The translations under genes and the position numbers were made by a program. DNA of 64,000 nt from Bacteroidales bacterium UBA3297 (lineage in GTDB: Bacteria; Bacteroidota; Bacteroidia; Bacteroidales; Paludibacteraceae): assembly GCA_002362105.1 (NCBI GenBank), contig DETD01000001.1, forward strand, positions 62,001-126,000, given 5' to 3'. Each line of letters starts with the position of its first letter. Position 1 is the first letter of the stretch. Shown in pieces: positions 15,664 through 24,967 of the stretch. The notes under the pieces were generated by a model that had not been told where the DNA came from, did no database searches, and worked only from the letters and a program-made list of their open reading frames with translations.

Positions 15664-17211
15664 TTATTCCCACTCGATAGTTGCAGGTGGCTTCGACGAA
15701 ATGTCGTAAGCTACGCGGTTAACACCTTTCACCTTGTTGATGATTTCGTTGCTGACCTTTGCCAAGAACTCGTATGGGAGGTGTGCCCAGTCGGCAGTCA
15801 TGGCATCGGCACTGGTAACAGCACGCAATGCAACCGCACGCTCATAGGTACGCTCGTCACCCATCACACCCACACTCTTAACAGGGAGAAGGATGACACC
15901 TGCCTGCCAAACCTGGTCGTAAAGAGAAACCTCCTTGCCATCGACCATCGTCTTCCATTCACGCAAGCCGCTGATGAAGATGTCGTCAGCCTCTTGGAGG
16001 ATACGCACCTTTTCAGGCGTGATATCACCAAGAATACGTACGCCAAGGCCAGGACCTGGGAAAGGATGACGGCCAATAAGGTGTTCAGGAATACCCAACT
16101 GACGGCCGACACGACGAACCTCATCTTTGAACAACCACTTCAACGGTTCGCAAAGCTGCAGTTTCATATCTTTAGGAAGTCCACCCACATTGTGGTGGCT
16201 CTTGATAACACGACCTGTGATATTAAGGCTTTCAATACGGTCTGGGTAGATGGTACCCTGCCCCAGCCACTTTGCATCGGTAATCTTCTTAGCCTCGGCA
16301 TTGAACACATCGACAAAGCCCTTACCAATAATCTTACGTTTGTTTTCAGGTTCCTCAACACCAGCCAATTCCTTATAGAATTTCTCGCTAGCATCAACGC
16401 CAATAACGTTCAAGCCCAAGCACTGGTAGTCGTTCAACACATTCTTGAACTCATTCTTGCGGAGCAAACCGTTATCAACGAAGATGCAGGTCAGATTCTT
16501 TCCAATTGCCTTGTTCAAAAGAACAGCAGCCACACTTGAATCGACGCCACCGCTAAGGCCGAGAATAACACGGTCGTTACCCAACTGTGCCTTCAATTCA
16601 GCAACAGTAGTTTCTACGAAAGAGGCAGGGCTCCAATCTTGTACGCCACCACAGATGTCGACAACGAAGTTCTTCAACAACTGTGTACCCTGTATAGAGT
16701 GGAAGACCTCAGGATGGAACTGAACGCCCCAAATAGGTTCAGAATTGCTCTGATATGCGGCAAATTCGACAGATGCAGTAGAAGCAATCTTACGGAAACC
16801 ATCAGGAATAGCCGTAATTGTATCGCCATGACTCATCCACACCTGAGAATTCGGGGTGAAATTTTTGAAGAGTTTGTTACCTTCTTCAATAAATTCAAGA
16901 TTAGCCCGACCATATTCGCGAGTGCCAGCAGGTTCAACCTTACCACCAAGCGTGTAAGACATAAACTGCGCACCATAACAAATACCAAGAATTGGATATT
17001 TGCCACGAATCTCATCGAGGTTGATTTTGAATGCTTCGCTGTCGTAAACGCTATAAGGCGAACCACTCAAGATAACACCAATAATGTCGGGATCGTCCTT
17101 TGGAAATTTGTTGTAAGGAACAATTTCGCAAAAGGTATCCAATTCGCGGATGCGACGGCCAATCAACTGGGTAGTTTGAGAGCCGAAATCGAGGATAAGA
17201 ATTTTTTGCAT
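15664..17211 (-). CDS. guaA: GMP synthase (glutamine-hydrolysing)
   Basis: Makes GMP from XMP, ATP and glutamine. The 515-residue protein has an N-terminal class I amidotransferase with nucleophile Cys in GICYGAQ (about residue 80) and the His/Glu pair in VQFHPEV (about 168-172); the ATP-pyrophosphatase P-loop SGGVDSS (about 220-226); and the C-terminal dimerisation domain ending PPATIEWE. The start at 17211 begins directly with the first strand KILILDFGSQ. It is the last of a run of six minus-strand genes that starts with guaB, so both GMP-branch enzymes lie at the ends of one gene strip. A gap of 16 bases separates it from aroK. The 241 bases after its stop, up to the FISUMP gene, hold no recognisable feature. 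Confidence 0.97.
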   Translation of the reverse strand: MQKILILDFGSQTTQLIGRRIRELDTFCEIVPYNKFPKDDPDIIGVILSGSPYSVYDSEAFKINLDEIRGKYPILGICYGAQFMSYTLGGKVEPAGTREYGRANLEFIEEGNKLFKNFTPNSQVWMSHGDTITAIPDGFRKIASTASVEFAAYQSNSEPIWGVQFHPEVFHSIQGTQLLKNFVVDICGGVQDWSPASFVETTVAELKAQLGNDRVILGLSGGVDSSVAAVLLNKAIGKNLTCIFVDNGLLRKNEFKNVLNDYQCLGLNVIGVDASEKFYKELAGVEEPENKRKIIGKGFVDVFNAEAKKITDAKWLGQGTIYPDRIESLNITGRVIKSHHNVGGLPKDMKLQLCEPLKWLFKDEVRRVGRQLGIPEHLIGRHPFPGPGLGVRILGDITPEKVRILQEADDIFISGLREWKTMVDGKEVSLYDQVWQAGVILLPVKSVGVMGDERTYERAVALRAVTSADAMTADWAHLPYEFLAKVSNEIINKVKGVNRVAYDISSKPPATIEWE

Positions 17212-17227
17212 TATATTGTCTTTAGAG

Positions 17228-17731
17228 TCAATTCAGTAAATCGTCAAAAAGTTTGTCACTCAAATCATCAAAAGCCATAATGTGTTTTGCCTTTTGATAG
17301 AAAGGTTCGCGCTTGGCGAGAGTCGTACTCACGTAGTCGAGCAGCTCTTCTTTCGTCTTATTTGCAACCAACGGGCGTTTAGCCGTTCCGTTCATGGTCA
17401 GCGAGGTGCAGAGCATCTCAGGCGTTGCCTTCAAATAAACCGTTTCGCCAGCGTCGTTCATAATGTCCATATTGTCGAAGAAACACGGAGTACCGCCACC
17501 AGCGGCTATAACAACGTCTTCGAAGCCGGCCACCTCCTGCAACATATTGCGTTCAATATTCCGAAAGCCCTCCTCTCCCTTATCGGCGAAAATTTGGGAG
17601 ACCGTCTTATGGAACCGGTTCTCAATATAGGCATCAAGATCGATGAAATCGAGATTATACTTTTTCGCTATACGTCTTCCTGTAGTGGTTTTTCCACATG
17701 CCATGAAGCCAACCAAAAAAATTCTTTTCAT
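17228..17731 (-). CDS. aroK: Shikimate kinase
   Basis: Phosphorylates the 3-hydroxyl of shikimate in chorismate synthesis. The 167-residue P-loop kinase shows the Walker A GFMACGKTT (about residues 8-16), the shikimate-binding Asp in DLDAYIE (about 33), the Arg of GFRNIE (about 57) and the AAGGGTP loop (about 77-83). An Arg in the lid segment (TAKRPL) fits the family. It lies between the OstA-like gene (15 bases upstream) and guaA (16 bases downstream) and is probably co-transcribed with both. Confidence 0.95.
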   Translation of the reverse strand: MKRIFLVGFMACGKTTTGRRIAKKYNLDFIDLDAYIENRFHKTVSQIFADKGEEGFRNIERNMLQEVAGFEDVVIAAGGGTPCFFDNMDIMNDAGETVYLKATPEMLCTSLTMNGTAKRPLVANKTKEELLDYVSTTLAKREPFYQKAKHIMAFDDLSDKLFDDLLN

Positions 17732-17746
17732 TAAACAAAAATGTTA

Positions 17747-19246
17747 TTAATCGAAAAGTGTGAAAATTTCAGATGCCTTTTTAGGCCTTTCTTTCTGCAT
17801 CCACGAGAAGCCTTTTAAGAAGAGGACCTCGTTAGGAGCCTCAAACGGCGGATACATAGTTCCCTCAGTACCCGGTTCAAGCACAATTTTGTCGAGTTTG
17901 CGCTGTTCGTTGAGGAAGATTGTCATCATACTGCCCATATTGTGGTTAACACCAATCAAATCTCCCTTCTTGTCTTTCGGGAAGTAGACCGACATGGCAT
18001 TACCCTTTACAAGCACCTTGTGCAAATTACTATTCACAAAGTAGCCCTCTAGTTCGTTACCCTTAATTTGGTTGTAATTTATAGAGTCGTCGCGCTGAAC
18101 AACCAGAGAATTGCCCACAATGTGCAGGAAGTCTGGCTTTTTATTCTTCATGTACATCTTCACCGTATCACCAGTCATCTGGTTGGCATCGGACCACAAG
18201 ACGGGGAGTCCGTACATATAAACGATGGAGTCTTTCGAGAAGAACTGCATCTGCTGACTCTTTCCCTGGAAATCGCTTCTATAGAAGCGGACACGGTTTC
18301 TACCTTCAACAATGCGCGAGCTGTCGGCATTGGTTATCATGGTAAGCGTGTCGGCACGGAGGAACAGCGTATCGGGTGTAGAATACTCCTTGATGTAAGC
18401 ATTCTTTGTCAGAAAGCCATTAGAGAGAGGTTGCTGGTTCAGTTCACCTTTATCGCCATACATAGACATGTGTTGGTTCAAATCGTCGATAACAATTTTC
18501 CCATAAAGTTTGGCAGAACCCTTTGTACGGTTGTAAAGAATAGTATCAGCCTCAACATGGCGTGTGCTTTTTTCATTATCGACCATCGAACGTCGATAGA
18601 GTTTAAACTCACCAATCGCGTTATTCATATAGGCCTGGCTGGAACTGATAATGAAAGAATCGCGGTATATTTTCGAAGGTCCCATCACCCAAGCCTCAGA
18701 AGTCCTCGAATTATAAGTCAACGTATCTGTAGTGATGCGGTAATCGGTCCCATTAAGGTCAACATTTCCTTTAAAAATAGCCTTCTTCGAATCTGGGTAA
18801 TAATAGCCAATGCGTGAAACAAGTCGAAAAGACGGGTCAACAATCGTAGCTCCGTTATCGTAATAGGCATAATTCTTCTCCCTGAAGAAGTCTAGTTTCT
18901 GCGTAGTCAGCGTCATACGACCCGAAGTCATAGTAATGTCCTCCCGAATACGCATAAGCTTGATGTTGCCGTCGTAGAACATCTTGTTAGCGGTGAGGGT
19001 CGTAGAATCTTGGACAACCCGCACATGGCCGAAAGCGTCGAACGAGTTCTGGCCGCTATAAAAATAGGCGCTATCGCAAAACATAACGGCCCTATCCTGA
19101 CGGAAACGGACATTTCCCTTCAACACCTGGCAATCGACACGCCCTTTTGTGAAAGTCAGTTTGTCGCAACCTTCAAGAATCACGCTGGCAGCAAAAGAAG
19201 GAGCAGCGAGAACAAAGAATAATATGCCGGTTAGAAACCTGTTCAT
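17747..19246 (-). CDS. OstA-like protein (LptA/LptD-N organic-solvent-tolerance fold)
   Basis: A 499-residue exported protein with signal peptide (1-19, ending SFAAS) and repeated beta-taco elements of the OstA/LptA type: GNVRFRQDRAVMFCDSAY, AFGHVRVVQDSTTL and YDGNIK near the N-terminus, and another set around residues 150-200. It lacks a C-terminal LptD barrel. The family is thought to form part of the periplasmic bridge that carries lipopolysaccharide to the outer membrane; Bacteroidota carry long OstA-like proteins of this kind. Its ATG overlaps the stop of the upstream SurA-like gene (ATGA, 19243-19246), implying translational coupling between an outer-membrane chaperone and an LPS-transport component. 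Confidence 0.82.
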   Translation of the reverse strand: MNRFLTGILFFVLAAPSFAASVILEGCDKLTFTKGRVDCQVLKGNVRFRQDRAVMFCDSAYFYSGQNSFDAFGHVRVVQDSTTLTANKMFYDGNIKLMRIREDITMTSGRMTLTTQKLDFFREKNYAYYDNGATIVDPSFRLVSRIGYYYPDSKKAIFKGNVDLNGTDYRITTDTLTYNSRTSEAWVMGPSKIYRDSFIISSSQAYMNNAIGEFKLYRRSMVDNEKSTRHVEADTILYNRTKGSAKLYGKIVIDDLNQHMSMYGDKGELNQQPLSNGFLTKNAYIKEYSTPDTLFLRADTLTMITNADSSRIVEGRNRVRFYRSDFQGKSQQMQFFSKDSIVYMYGLPVLWSDANQMTGDTVKMYMKNKKPDFLHIVGNSLVVQRDDSINYNQIKGNELEGYFVNSNLHKVLVKGNAMSVYFPKDKKGDLIGVNHNMGSMMTIFLNEQRKLDKIVLEPGTEGTMYPPFEAPNEVLFLKGFSWMQKERPKKASEIFTLFD

Positions 19247-20604
19247 TTTTTATTATCAGAATTATCTTTAATCCAACCTGGATACTGGAAATTACAGTTT
19301 CTCCACTTGTCGTTAATCAGCACATAAACCGACTTCTGTTTTTCAACAATCCATGCATTGGTCTTTTCTTCAGTCTTCTTAGCGATATACATCTGCTTGA
19401 GAAGTTGGAAATCCTCTGTCATGTTGGCCTTATGCGCAGGGATACGGTTACGGAGTTTTATAATAGAGTAAATCTCGTCACCATTGTTGTTTTTCATTAC
19501 AAAAGTACGAGAAATTTCGCCAATATTCATAGAAGATACAATACTCGCAATTTCAGGAGCGACCTCTCTGGTTTGGAATCGGACATCGCCCGTACGAGGG
19601 TTCGTCAGAACGCCTTGGCTGTTATTGGTACCCTTATCGGTTGAATATAGGGTTACAGCCTGCTCAAAGGTAAGTTTTTCCTTGCGAATAGCATTAGCTA
19701 TGCTATCGGCAGCCTGCTTCGCAGAATCTCTGTCTGCCAAAGAGCAAGCCGGCTTCAAAAGTATGTGTCGGGTGTTCACCTTGTCGTCCTTACGTTCGAT
19801 AAGCTGAATGATGTGGTAGCCAAAATCGGACTTGACAATTCTAGAGACACGCTTCGGATCTTTCAAAGCAAACGCGACTTCGGCATATTCAGGCACCAGC
19901 TGTCCCTTACCCATAAAGCCGAGTTCACCACCCTGGCGTGCAGAGCCAAGGTCTTCAGAATAGAGAGAAGCGAGAGTCGAGAAAGACGATTCTCCCTTTT
20001 CAATACGGTCTTGGAACTCGTGCAGACGGTTTTTCACCTTATCGATGGCTTCCTGTCGAATTCTAGGCTGAATAGAAATAATCTGAATTTCGACCTGCTC
20101 AGGAATATCAGGAAGGCTGTCCTTAGGGATTTGGTTATAAAAACGACGAATTTCGGAAGGAGTAGGTTTAATATCGCCCACAATTTTCTTTTGTACCTGC
20201 TGAACCACAATCTGGTTACGTACCATTTCGGTCAATTCATCGCGAATTTTATCCATCTTCTTACCGAAGTAAGCTTCCAGTCTGTCCTTGCTACCGATTT
20301 GGCTTTCCAAATAACTGATTCGCTGGTCCACCTGTTGCTGCACCTGCTTGTCATCGGCAGAAATACTGTCAAGAGCTGCCTGGTCGAGGAATAGTTTCTG
20401 GGTAGCCAGCATTTCAGGAATCGTACAATAAGGGTCTCCTATAGGGGCCGAGCCCTCGTATTGCGAGCGCAAGCGCTGTTCTTCCACATCGGAAAGAAGA
20501 ATTGCCTCATCACCAACAACCCATACAATTTCATCTACCACACTTTGAGCGAAAACACTAAAAGCCATAGTAGTTAAAATTGAGGTAGCAAAAATCTTAT
20601 TCAT
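19243..20604 (-). CDS. SurA-like periplasmic peptidyl-prolyl isomerase
   Basis: A 453-residue periplasmic chaperone. The start is set at the ATG at 20604, which opens a clean signal peptide (MNKIFATSILTTMAFSVFAQ); an extension to 20643 would bury it. A SurA_N-type helical domain (about 20-170) containing VDEIVWVVGDEAILLSDV is followed by two PpiC parvulin domains (about 175-275 with GELGFMGKGQLVPE and FGYHIIQL, and about 275-385, more divergent). By analogy with SurA it would escort unfolded beta-barrels to the BAM complex. The stop overlaps the start of the OstA-like gene by four bases. Confidence 0.87.
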   Translation of the reverse strand: MNKIFATSILTTMAFSVFAQSVVDEIVWVVGDEAILLSDVEEQRLRSQYEGSAPIGDPYCTIPEMLATQKLFLDQAALDSISADDKQVQQQVDQRISYLESQIGSKDRLEAYFGKKMDKIRDELTEMVRNQIVVQQVQKKIVGDIKPTPSEIRRFYNQIPKDSLPDIPEQVEIQIISIQPRIRQEAIDKVKNRLHEFQDRIEKGESSFSTLASLYSEDLGSARQGGELGFMGKGQLVPEYAEVAFALKDPKRVSRIVKSDFGYHIIQLIERKDDKVNTRHILLKPACSLADRDSAKQAADSIANAIRKEKLTFEQAVTLYSTDKGTNNSQGVLTNPRTGDVRFQTREVAPEIASIVSSMNIGEISRTFVMKNNNGDEIYSIIKLRNRIPAHKANMTEDFQLLKQMYIAKKTEEKTNAWIVEKQKSVYVLINDKWRNCNFQYPGWIKDNSDNKK

Positions 20605-20640
20605 AAAGCGTATCAAAAACTTGTTCTTGCATAAAACAGA

Positions 20641-20668
20641 CAAACCCGCATGAGAAACATACGGGTTT
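20641..20668 (-). terminator. Weak terminator or attenuator between the two PPIase genes
   Basis: On the minus strand AAACCCGTATG pairs with CATGCGGGTTT (one mismatch) around a short loop, followed by a broken T tract (GTCTGTTTTAT). It lies 75 bases after the stop of the upstream PPIase gene and 37 bases before the SurA-like start. It may reduce rather than block read-through. Confidence 0.5.
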
Positions 20669-20742
20669 ATCGCATTAGTATTCCTTAGTAATTAACAACA
20701 TTTGCATCTGTTTTATTGCACAAGCCAATAAATAAAAATCAA

Positions 20743-22716
20743 CTATTTAATTGTTTTCAAGACCTCCTGGTTTACAACCACCTTGTGTTTTTCACGCAGC
20801 GACTTTACCCAATCGGCATCAAGTTTGTTCTGGAAATCAGCCACAACAGCGCCACGAACCTCCTTATAAGAAGCAGGGTCTACGGTCTCGTTACCATAAA
20901 TCAAGACTTCAGGCAGAGACTCACGCTCTACTTGGTACTGTTCTCCAATCTTGTACACATAGAAGTCGACAGCCTTATTCTGGCCTTTGGTAAACACACC
21001 ATTCTTGATAGCCACTTCCGGCTTCTTAGGGTCCTTGTTGAACTTCGTCTTTATGGCCTTGTCTAGAGAGTCGTTAGGCAGCGCCTTGTACTTCGAGTAG
21101 AACTTGTCGACCTTGTTCTTAATCTTGTTCGTAGAGCAATAGATAATCTTACCACGGAAACGAGGTTCCGACCACTTATAATTCGCCTGATGCTCTTGGA
21201 AATAAGCTTCCAAGCCACGGCGGTCTTTTGAGGCCACATTCCAAACCTTGTCGTTACTAATTGCGAACAAGAGCAAACCATCGCTATACTCGTTCAAGAG
21301 GTTCCGGTAGTCGGAATTCGACTTTTCCAGATCGTCCAAAGACCTTTCAAGCAATCGTTCCTCCAAGTACTTAGAGAAAGCATAATTGAGGAACTGGGCA
21401 TCAGAAGAGAAACGTCCATATTCACGCATCTGTTCATCAGACGCATGTCTAGATTTCACCGCATGCCAAACTGAACGTTCTTTTTCAAACGCATAGAAGA
21501 AATCGGACTGCGGATAAGTTTCATCAGCACATACGTACAGAGGCTTGTCTAACTTAGCGAGTTCAGACTTCATATTCAAGTCTTCTCTATCCTCAATTAA
21601 AGGAAGGAACTGACTTAGAGAGTTTTCATCGACAGAAACCGCATATTTGTCATACAGGCCCTTCACATAGAGGTGATTGACTTTAGAAGCTCTGTCAGAC
21701 TGCATGATTTTACGTTCAATCTCTGGCTTCATCGCAGAGAATGGAATATCGAGGTTGGTGCTGTCGAGACGGAAGATATGCCATCCAAGACGCGACATGG
21801 ACTTCTTGTACTCTCCAACCTTTTCTAGGTCCATAATCGCTTTAACAATTTCAGGCGGCATGTTTGATGCACCCTTTTCAGTCCAAGGCATATGGCCATC
21901 GGCAGTACCACTGAAATTAGACTGGCTGTACTGAGCAGACAGTTTGTTAATATCTGCTCCCTTATTCAACAAGTCGAGAAGCGAGTCGATTTTAGCTTCT
22001 GCATTAGGAGTAGAGGAAGAAATGTAGATATGGGAAGTCTTCTTTCTCCATGCATTCGGACGCACATCGGAAACCATAGCAATATGGTAACCGAACTTGG
22101 TCTTGAATGGTTTGCTAAACTCGCCTGGCTTAAGCTTATAGATTTCGTTTTCGAAATCGTACACCATCTTAAAGCAATCGACATAGCCCAAATAACCGCC
22201 CTGCTTGCTGGAAGGACAAGCAGAGTATTTACGGGCCAAATCTTCAAACTTCGCCCCGGCTTTCAGTTCATCGTAAATTTTCGATATACGTACAAAAGGA
22301 GGGACAGAGTCTTTCGACTTGTAGTCGATCAGAATATGCTTACACGCAACCTGCACCTTCATACGGTCGTATGCTTCTTTCAGTAGCTGAGTCAAACTCT
22401 CAGAATCCATAATGAACGGATTTGCGAGTTGGTCGCGGTACTGCTTAAACTCTCTGAGATAGTTAGCCAGCTGGTCGTAGCCTTCCTCTTTTGCGTCAAG
22501 CACTTTTAGTTTATAGTTGATAAACAAATCCAAATACTCATCAACCGACTTTTTATCGAGCGTAGAAGCCGAGTTGTTCTTATTGTAGACATACTCAAAT
22601 TCCGACTTATAAATAGGAGCATCGTCTATCGTCATAACGACAGGATCGGATGCCGCATTAGCAGAAAAAGCCCCCAACACGAAAGCAGGCAGAAAAAAGT
22701 AGTGTTTAAATTTCAT
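20743..22716 (-). CDS. Large PpiC-type peptidyl-prolyl isomerase
   Basis: A 657-residue exported protein with signal peptide (1-21, ending SANA). A SurA/PrsA-like N-terminal helical region (about 25-115) is followed by two parvulin domains: about 120-222 (CKHILI, QGGYLGYVD, KTKFGYHIAMV) and about 225-330 (KTSHIYIS, GWHIFRLD). A long charged alpha-helical C-terminal half (about 340-657) follows. Likely a periplasmic folding factor for outer-membrane or T9SS substrates. It is paralogous in architecture to the next gene downstream but about 200 residues longer. It starts 50 bases after guaB. Confidence 0.85.
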   Translation of the reverse strand: MKFKHYFFLPAFVLGAFSANAASDPVVMTIDDAPIYKSEFEYVYNKNNSASTLDKKSVDEYLDLFINYKLKVLDAKEEGYDQLANYLREFKQYRDQLANPFIMDSESLTQLLKEAYDRMKVQVACKHILIDYKSKDSVPPFVRISKIYDELKAGAKFEDLARKYSACPSSKQGGYLGYVDCFKMVYDFENEIYKLKPGEFSKPFKTKFGYHIAMVSDVRPNAWRKKTSHIYISSSTPNAEAKIDSLLDLLNKGADINKLSAQYSQSNFSGTADGHMPWTEKGASNMPPEIVKAIMDLEKVGEYKKSMSRLGWHIFRLDSTNLDIPFSAMKPEIERKIMQSDRASKVNHLYVKGLYDKYAVSVDENSLSQFLPLIEDREDLNMKSELAKLDKPLYVCADETYPQSDFFYAFEKERSVWHAVKSRHASDEQMREYGRFSSDAQFLNYAFSKYLEERLLERSLDDLEKSNSDYRNLLNEYSDGLLLFAISNDKVWNVASKDRRGLEAYFQEHQANYKWSEPRFRGKIIYCSTNKIKNKVDKFYSKYKALPNDSLDKAIKTKFNKDPKKPEVAIKNGVFTKGQNKAVDFYVYKIGEQYQVERESLPEVLIYGNETVDPASYKEVRGAVVADFQNKLDADWVKSLREKHKVVVNQEVLKTIK

Positions 22717-22766
22717 GTTTTATTAACTAAAATACTAAAAGTTAGAAGATAACAGTCGCCAGCGAA

Positions 22767-24242
22767 TTAATCGCCACGGCTGTAATTTGGAGCCTCACGG
22801 GTAATAGTCACGTCATGAGGGTGATTTTCGGTAACACCAGCCGAAGTGATGCGGGTGAACTTAGCCTCGTGCAGAATATCAATAGTCTTAGCACCACAAT
22901 AGCCCATACCCGAGCGTATGCCACCGATAAGCTGGTATACAACTTCGTAAAGGGTTCCCTTGTAAGGAACACGTGCTGCAATACCTTCTGGAACAAGTTT
23001 CTTGGCATCAGCCACATCGCCCTGGAAGTAACGGTCTTTAGAGCCCTTTTCCATAGCTTCGAGAGAGCCCATACCACGGTAAGACTTGAACTTACGTCCA
23101 TTGAAGATAATAGCCTCACCAGGAGCTTCTTCTACGCCAGCGAACAATGAGCCAGCCATGATACAGCTAGCACCAGCAGCCAAAGCCTTGACGATATCGC
23201 CCGAATAACGGATACCACCATCACCGATAAGAGGCACTCCTGTACCTTTTAACGCAGAATATACCTCATATATTGCAGTCAATTGTGGAACACCCACACC
23301 GGCAATGATACGAGTTGTACAAATTGAGCCCGGACCAATACCTACTTTTACGCCATCGGCACCAGCTTCTACCAAAGCCTTTGCGGCTTCACCTGTAGCA
23401 ACATTACCAACCACGACGTCAAGATTCGGATATTTCTGTTTCACTTCTTTAAGGATGTCAATCACTCCCTTAGAATGTCCGTGAGCAGTATCGATAACGA
23501 TAGCGTCAACCTGGGCATCGACAAGGGCCTGGATGCGTTTGAAAGTATCAGCAGTCACACCAACACCGGCAGCACAACGCAGACGTCCTTTATCGTCTTT
23601 ACAAGCAATCGGCTTATCGTTAGCCTTGGTAATATCCTTATAGGTGATCAAGCCAACAAGCTTGTTATTTGCGTCAACGATTGGAAGTTTTTCAATCTTG
23701 TTTTTCTGAAGGATGTCAGCAGCCTCTTTCAAAGAGGTGTGCGGTCCAGCAGTAATGAGGTTTTCTTTAGTCATCACCTCACTAACCGGACGTTTCATAT
23801 TGCGTTCGAAACGAAGGTCACGATTAGTGACAATACCCATCAAATAGCCTTCGGCATCAACGACAGGAACACCACCAATGTGATACTCGCGCATGATATT
23901 CAACACCTGCTTAACAGTAGCATCGGCTGCAATAGTCACAGGATTGTCAATCATACCGTTCTCGGCCCGCTTAACAGTTTTCACTTGACGAGCCTGTTCT
24001 TCGATAGTCATGTTCTTGTGAATAACACCAATACCACCCTCACGAGCAATGGCAATAGCCATCTTTGCTTCTGTCACCGTATCCATGGCAGCAGAAACAA
24101 TTGGGATATTCAACTTGATGTTTCGGGAAAAACGGGCACCCAAATCAACATCTTTTGGGAGAACCTCAGAATAAGCTGGTATTAACAATACGTCGTCGAA
24201 GGTAAGACCTTCCAAAACGACTTTATCCGCAATAAATGACAT
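22767..24242 (-). CDS. guaB: Inosine-5'-monophosphate dehydrogenase
   Basis: Oxidises IMP to XMP, the committed step to GMP. The 491-residue TIM barrel holds the catalytic loop GSICTTR (Cys about 307), the substrate Asp in GDGGIRYSGD, and the flap after YRGMGS. A CBS-domain pair is inserted at about residues 95-215 (TNRDLRFE, TYKDITKA), the usual regulatory module. The start ATG at 24242 is preceded on the minus strand by a good -7 element TAATTTTG (24271-24278), but I see no matching TTTG 19 bases upstream. It opens the six-gene strip that ends with guaA. Confidence 0.97.
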   Translation of the reverse strand: MSFIADKVVLEGLTFDDVLLIPAYSEVLPKDVDLGARFSRNIKLNIPIVSAAMDTVTEAKMAIAIAREGGIGVIHKNMTIEEQARQVKTVKRAENGMIDNPVTIAADATVKQVLNIMREYHIGGVPVVDAEGYLMGIVTNRDLRFERNMKRPVSEVMTKENLITAGPHTSLKEAADILQKNKIEKLPIVDANNKLVGLITYKDITKANDKPIACKDDKGRLRCAAGVGVTADTFKRIQALVDAQVDAIVIDTAHGHSKGVIDILKEVKQKYPNLDVVVGNVATGEAAKALVEAGADGVKVGIGPGSICTTRIIAGVGVPQLTAIYEVYSALKGTGVPLIGDGGIRYSGDIVKALAAGASCIMAGSLFAGVEEAPGEAIIFNGRKFKSYRGMGSLEAMEKGSKDRYFQGDVADAKKLVPEGIAARVPYKGTLYEVVYQLIGGIRSGMGYCGAKTIDILHEAKFTRITSAGVTENHPHDVTITREAPNYSRGD

Positions 24243-24447
24243 CTGTGTAAACTTTATAATTTATTGCGTGCAAAATTACAAATTAATTTTCGGTTTGCCT
24301 AATCGGGGTATCTATAAATTTTTAGGTTTTACAACAGGGAACAAGGATAAGACAGATATGTGTTCTACTTCAAAGAATGACTGTTTGAGACGACACGTGT
24401 CAACCTCCAACAAACGCAGCAGCCTTTGAGGTTACACTACCACCAAC

Positions 24448-24485
24448 AAAAAGAGGTTGCACCGAACCGGCACAACCTCTTTTTT
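24448..24485 (-). terminator. Intrinsic terminator after rplS
   Basis: A 12-bp stem (AAAAAGAGGTTG at 24448-24459 with complement CAACCTCTTTTT at 24473-24484) around a 13-base loop. A/T runs flank it on both sides, so it terminates rplS on the minus strand. The remaining 200 bases up to guaB hold guaB's promoter element and no gene. Confidence 0.85.
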
Positions 24486-24506
24486 AGCCATATTTTGGAA
24501 AAGGCA

Positions 24507-24854
24507 TTAAGCCTTTGCTTCCTTAATCTTAGCCTTCTTACCAGTAAGCTTACGCAAATAGTAAAGTTTAGCGCGGCGAACTGAACCAATCTTGTTAACA
24601 GTGATGCTCTCGATGAAAGGAGAGTTCATTGGGAAAATACGTTCAACACCTACGCCGCTAGCTATACGACGTACTGTGAAATGCTTCTTGCCTTCGTGGC
24701 CAGTGATGCTGATAACATCACCCTTGTACAACTGTACACGTTCCTTGTTACCTTCCTTAATCTTATAGGCAACAGTAACAGTATCACCGCTCTTGAAAGA
24801 AGGAAGCTCCTTCTCAACAGCAAATGCCTGTTCAACGACTTTAATTAAATCCAT
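24507..24854 (-). CDS. rplS: 50S ribosomal protein L19
   Basis: Ribosomal protein at the 30S-50S interface, 115 residues. The start is set at the ATG at 24854 (MDLIKVVEQAF), as in other L19 proteins; the in-frame extension to 24881 adds nine residues without family support. It has the L19 signatures SFKSGDTVTV, QLYKGDVI, TVRRIASGVGVERIFP and the AKLYYLR strand. It is monocistronic: a perfect promoter lies at 24933-24963 and a terminator right after the stop. Confidence 0.96.
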   Translation of the reverse strand: MDLIKVVEQAFAVEKELPSFKSGDTVTVAYKIKEGNKERVQLYKGDVISITGHEGKKHFTVRRIASGVGVERIFPMNSPFIESITVNKIGSVRRAKLYYLRKLTGKKAKIKEAKA

Positions 24855-24932
24855 TTTAGTTTTTATATTTTTATGTGACACACACGCAATGTTACCTCAT
24901 AATGCTGGGCAAGAGATTGCGCAAAAACTTCG

Positions 24933-24963
24933 CAAAAATAAATATTTTTGTCCTAATCTCAAA
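24933..24963 (-). promoter_or_regulatory. rplS promoter, full Bacteroidota consensus
   Basis: On the minus strand TTTG (24960-24963), a 19-base spacer, then TATTTTTG (24933-24940). This exactly matches the TTTG-N19-TAnnTTTG pattern used by the primary sigma factor of Bacteroidota. It begins five bases from the stop of leuS. Confidence 0.8.
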
Positions 24964-24967
24964 AAAA

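Noticed and set aside
15568..16539. A 323-codon open frame antisense to guaA
   Set aside because: It lies wholly or mostly opposite a well-conserved gene, shows no family motif, and its composition is explained by the codon use of guaA.
24300..24447. Possible structured RNA between guaB and rplS
   Set aside because: Only short imperfect hairpins can be drawn, with no match to a known riboswitch core.
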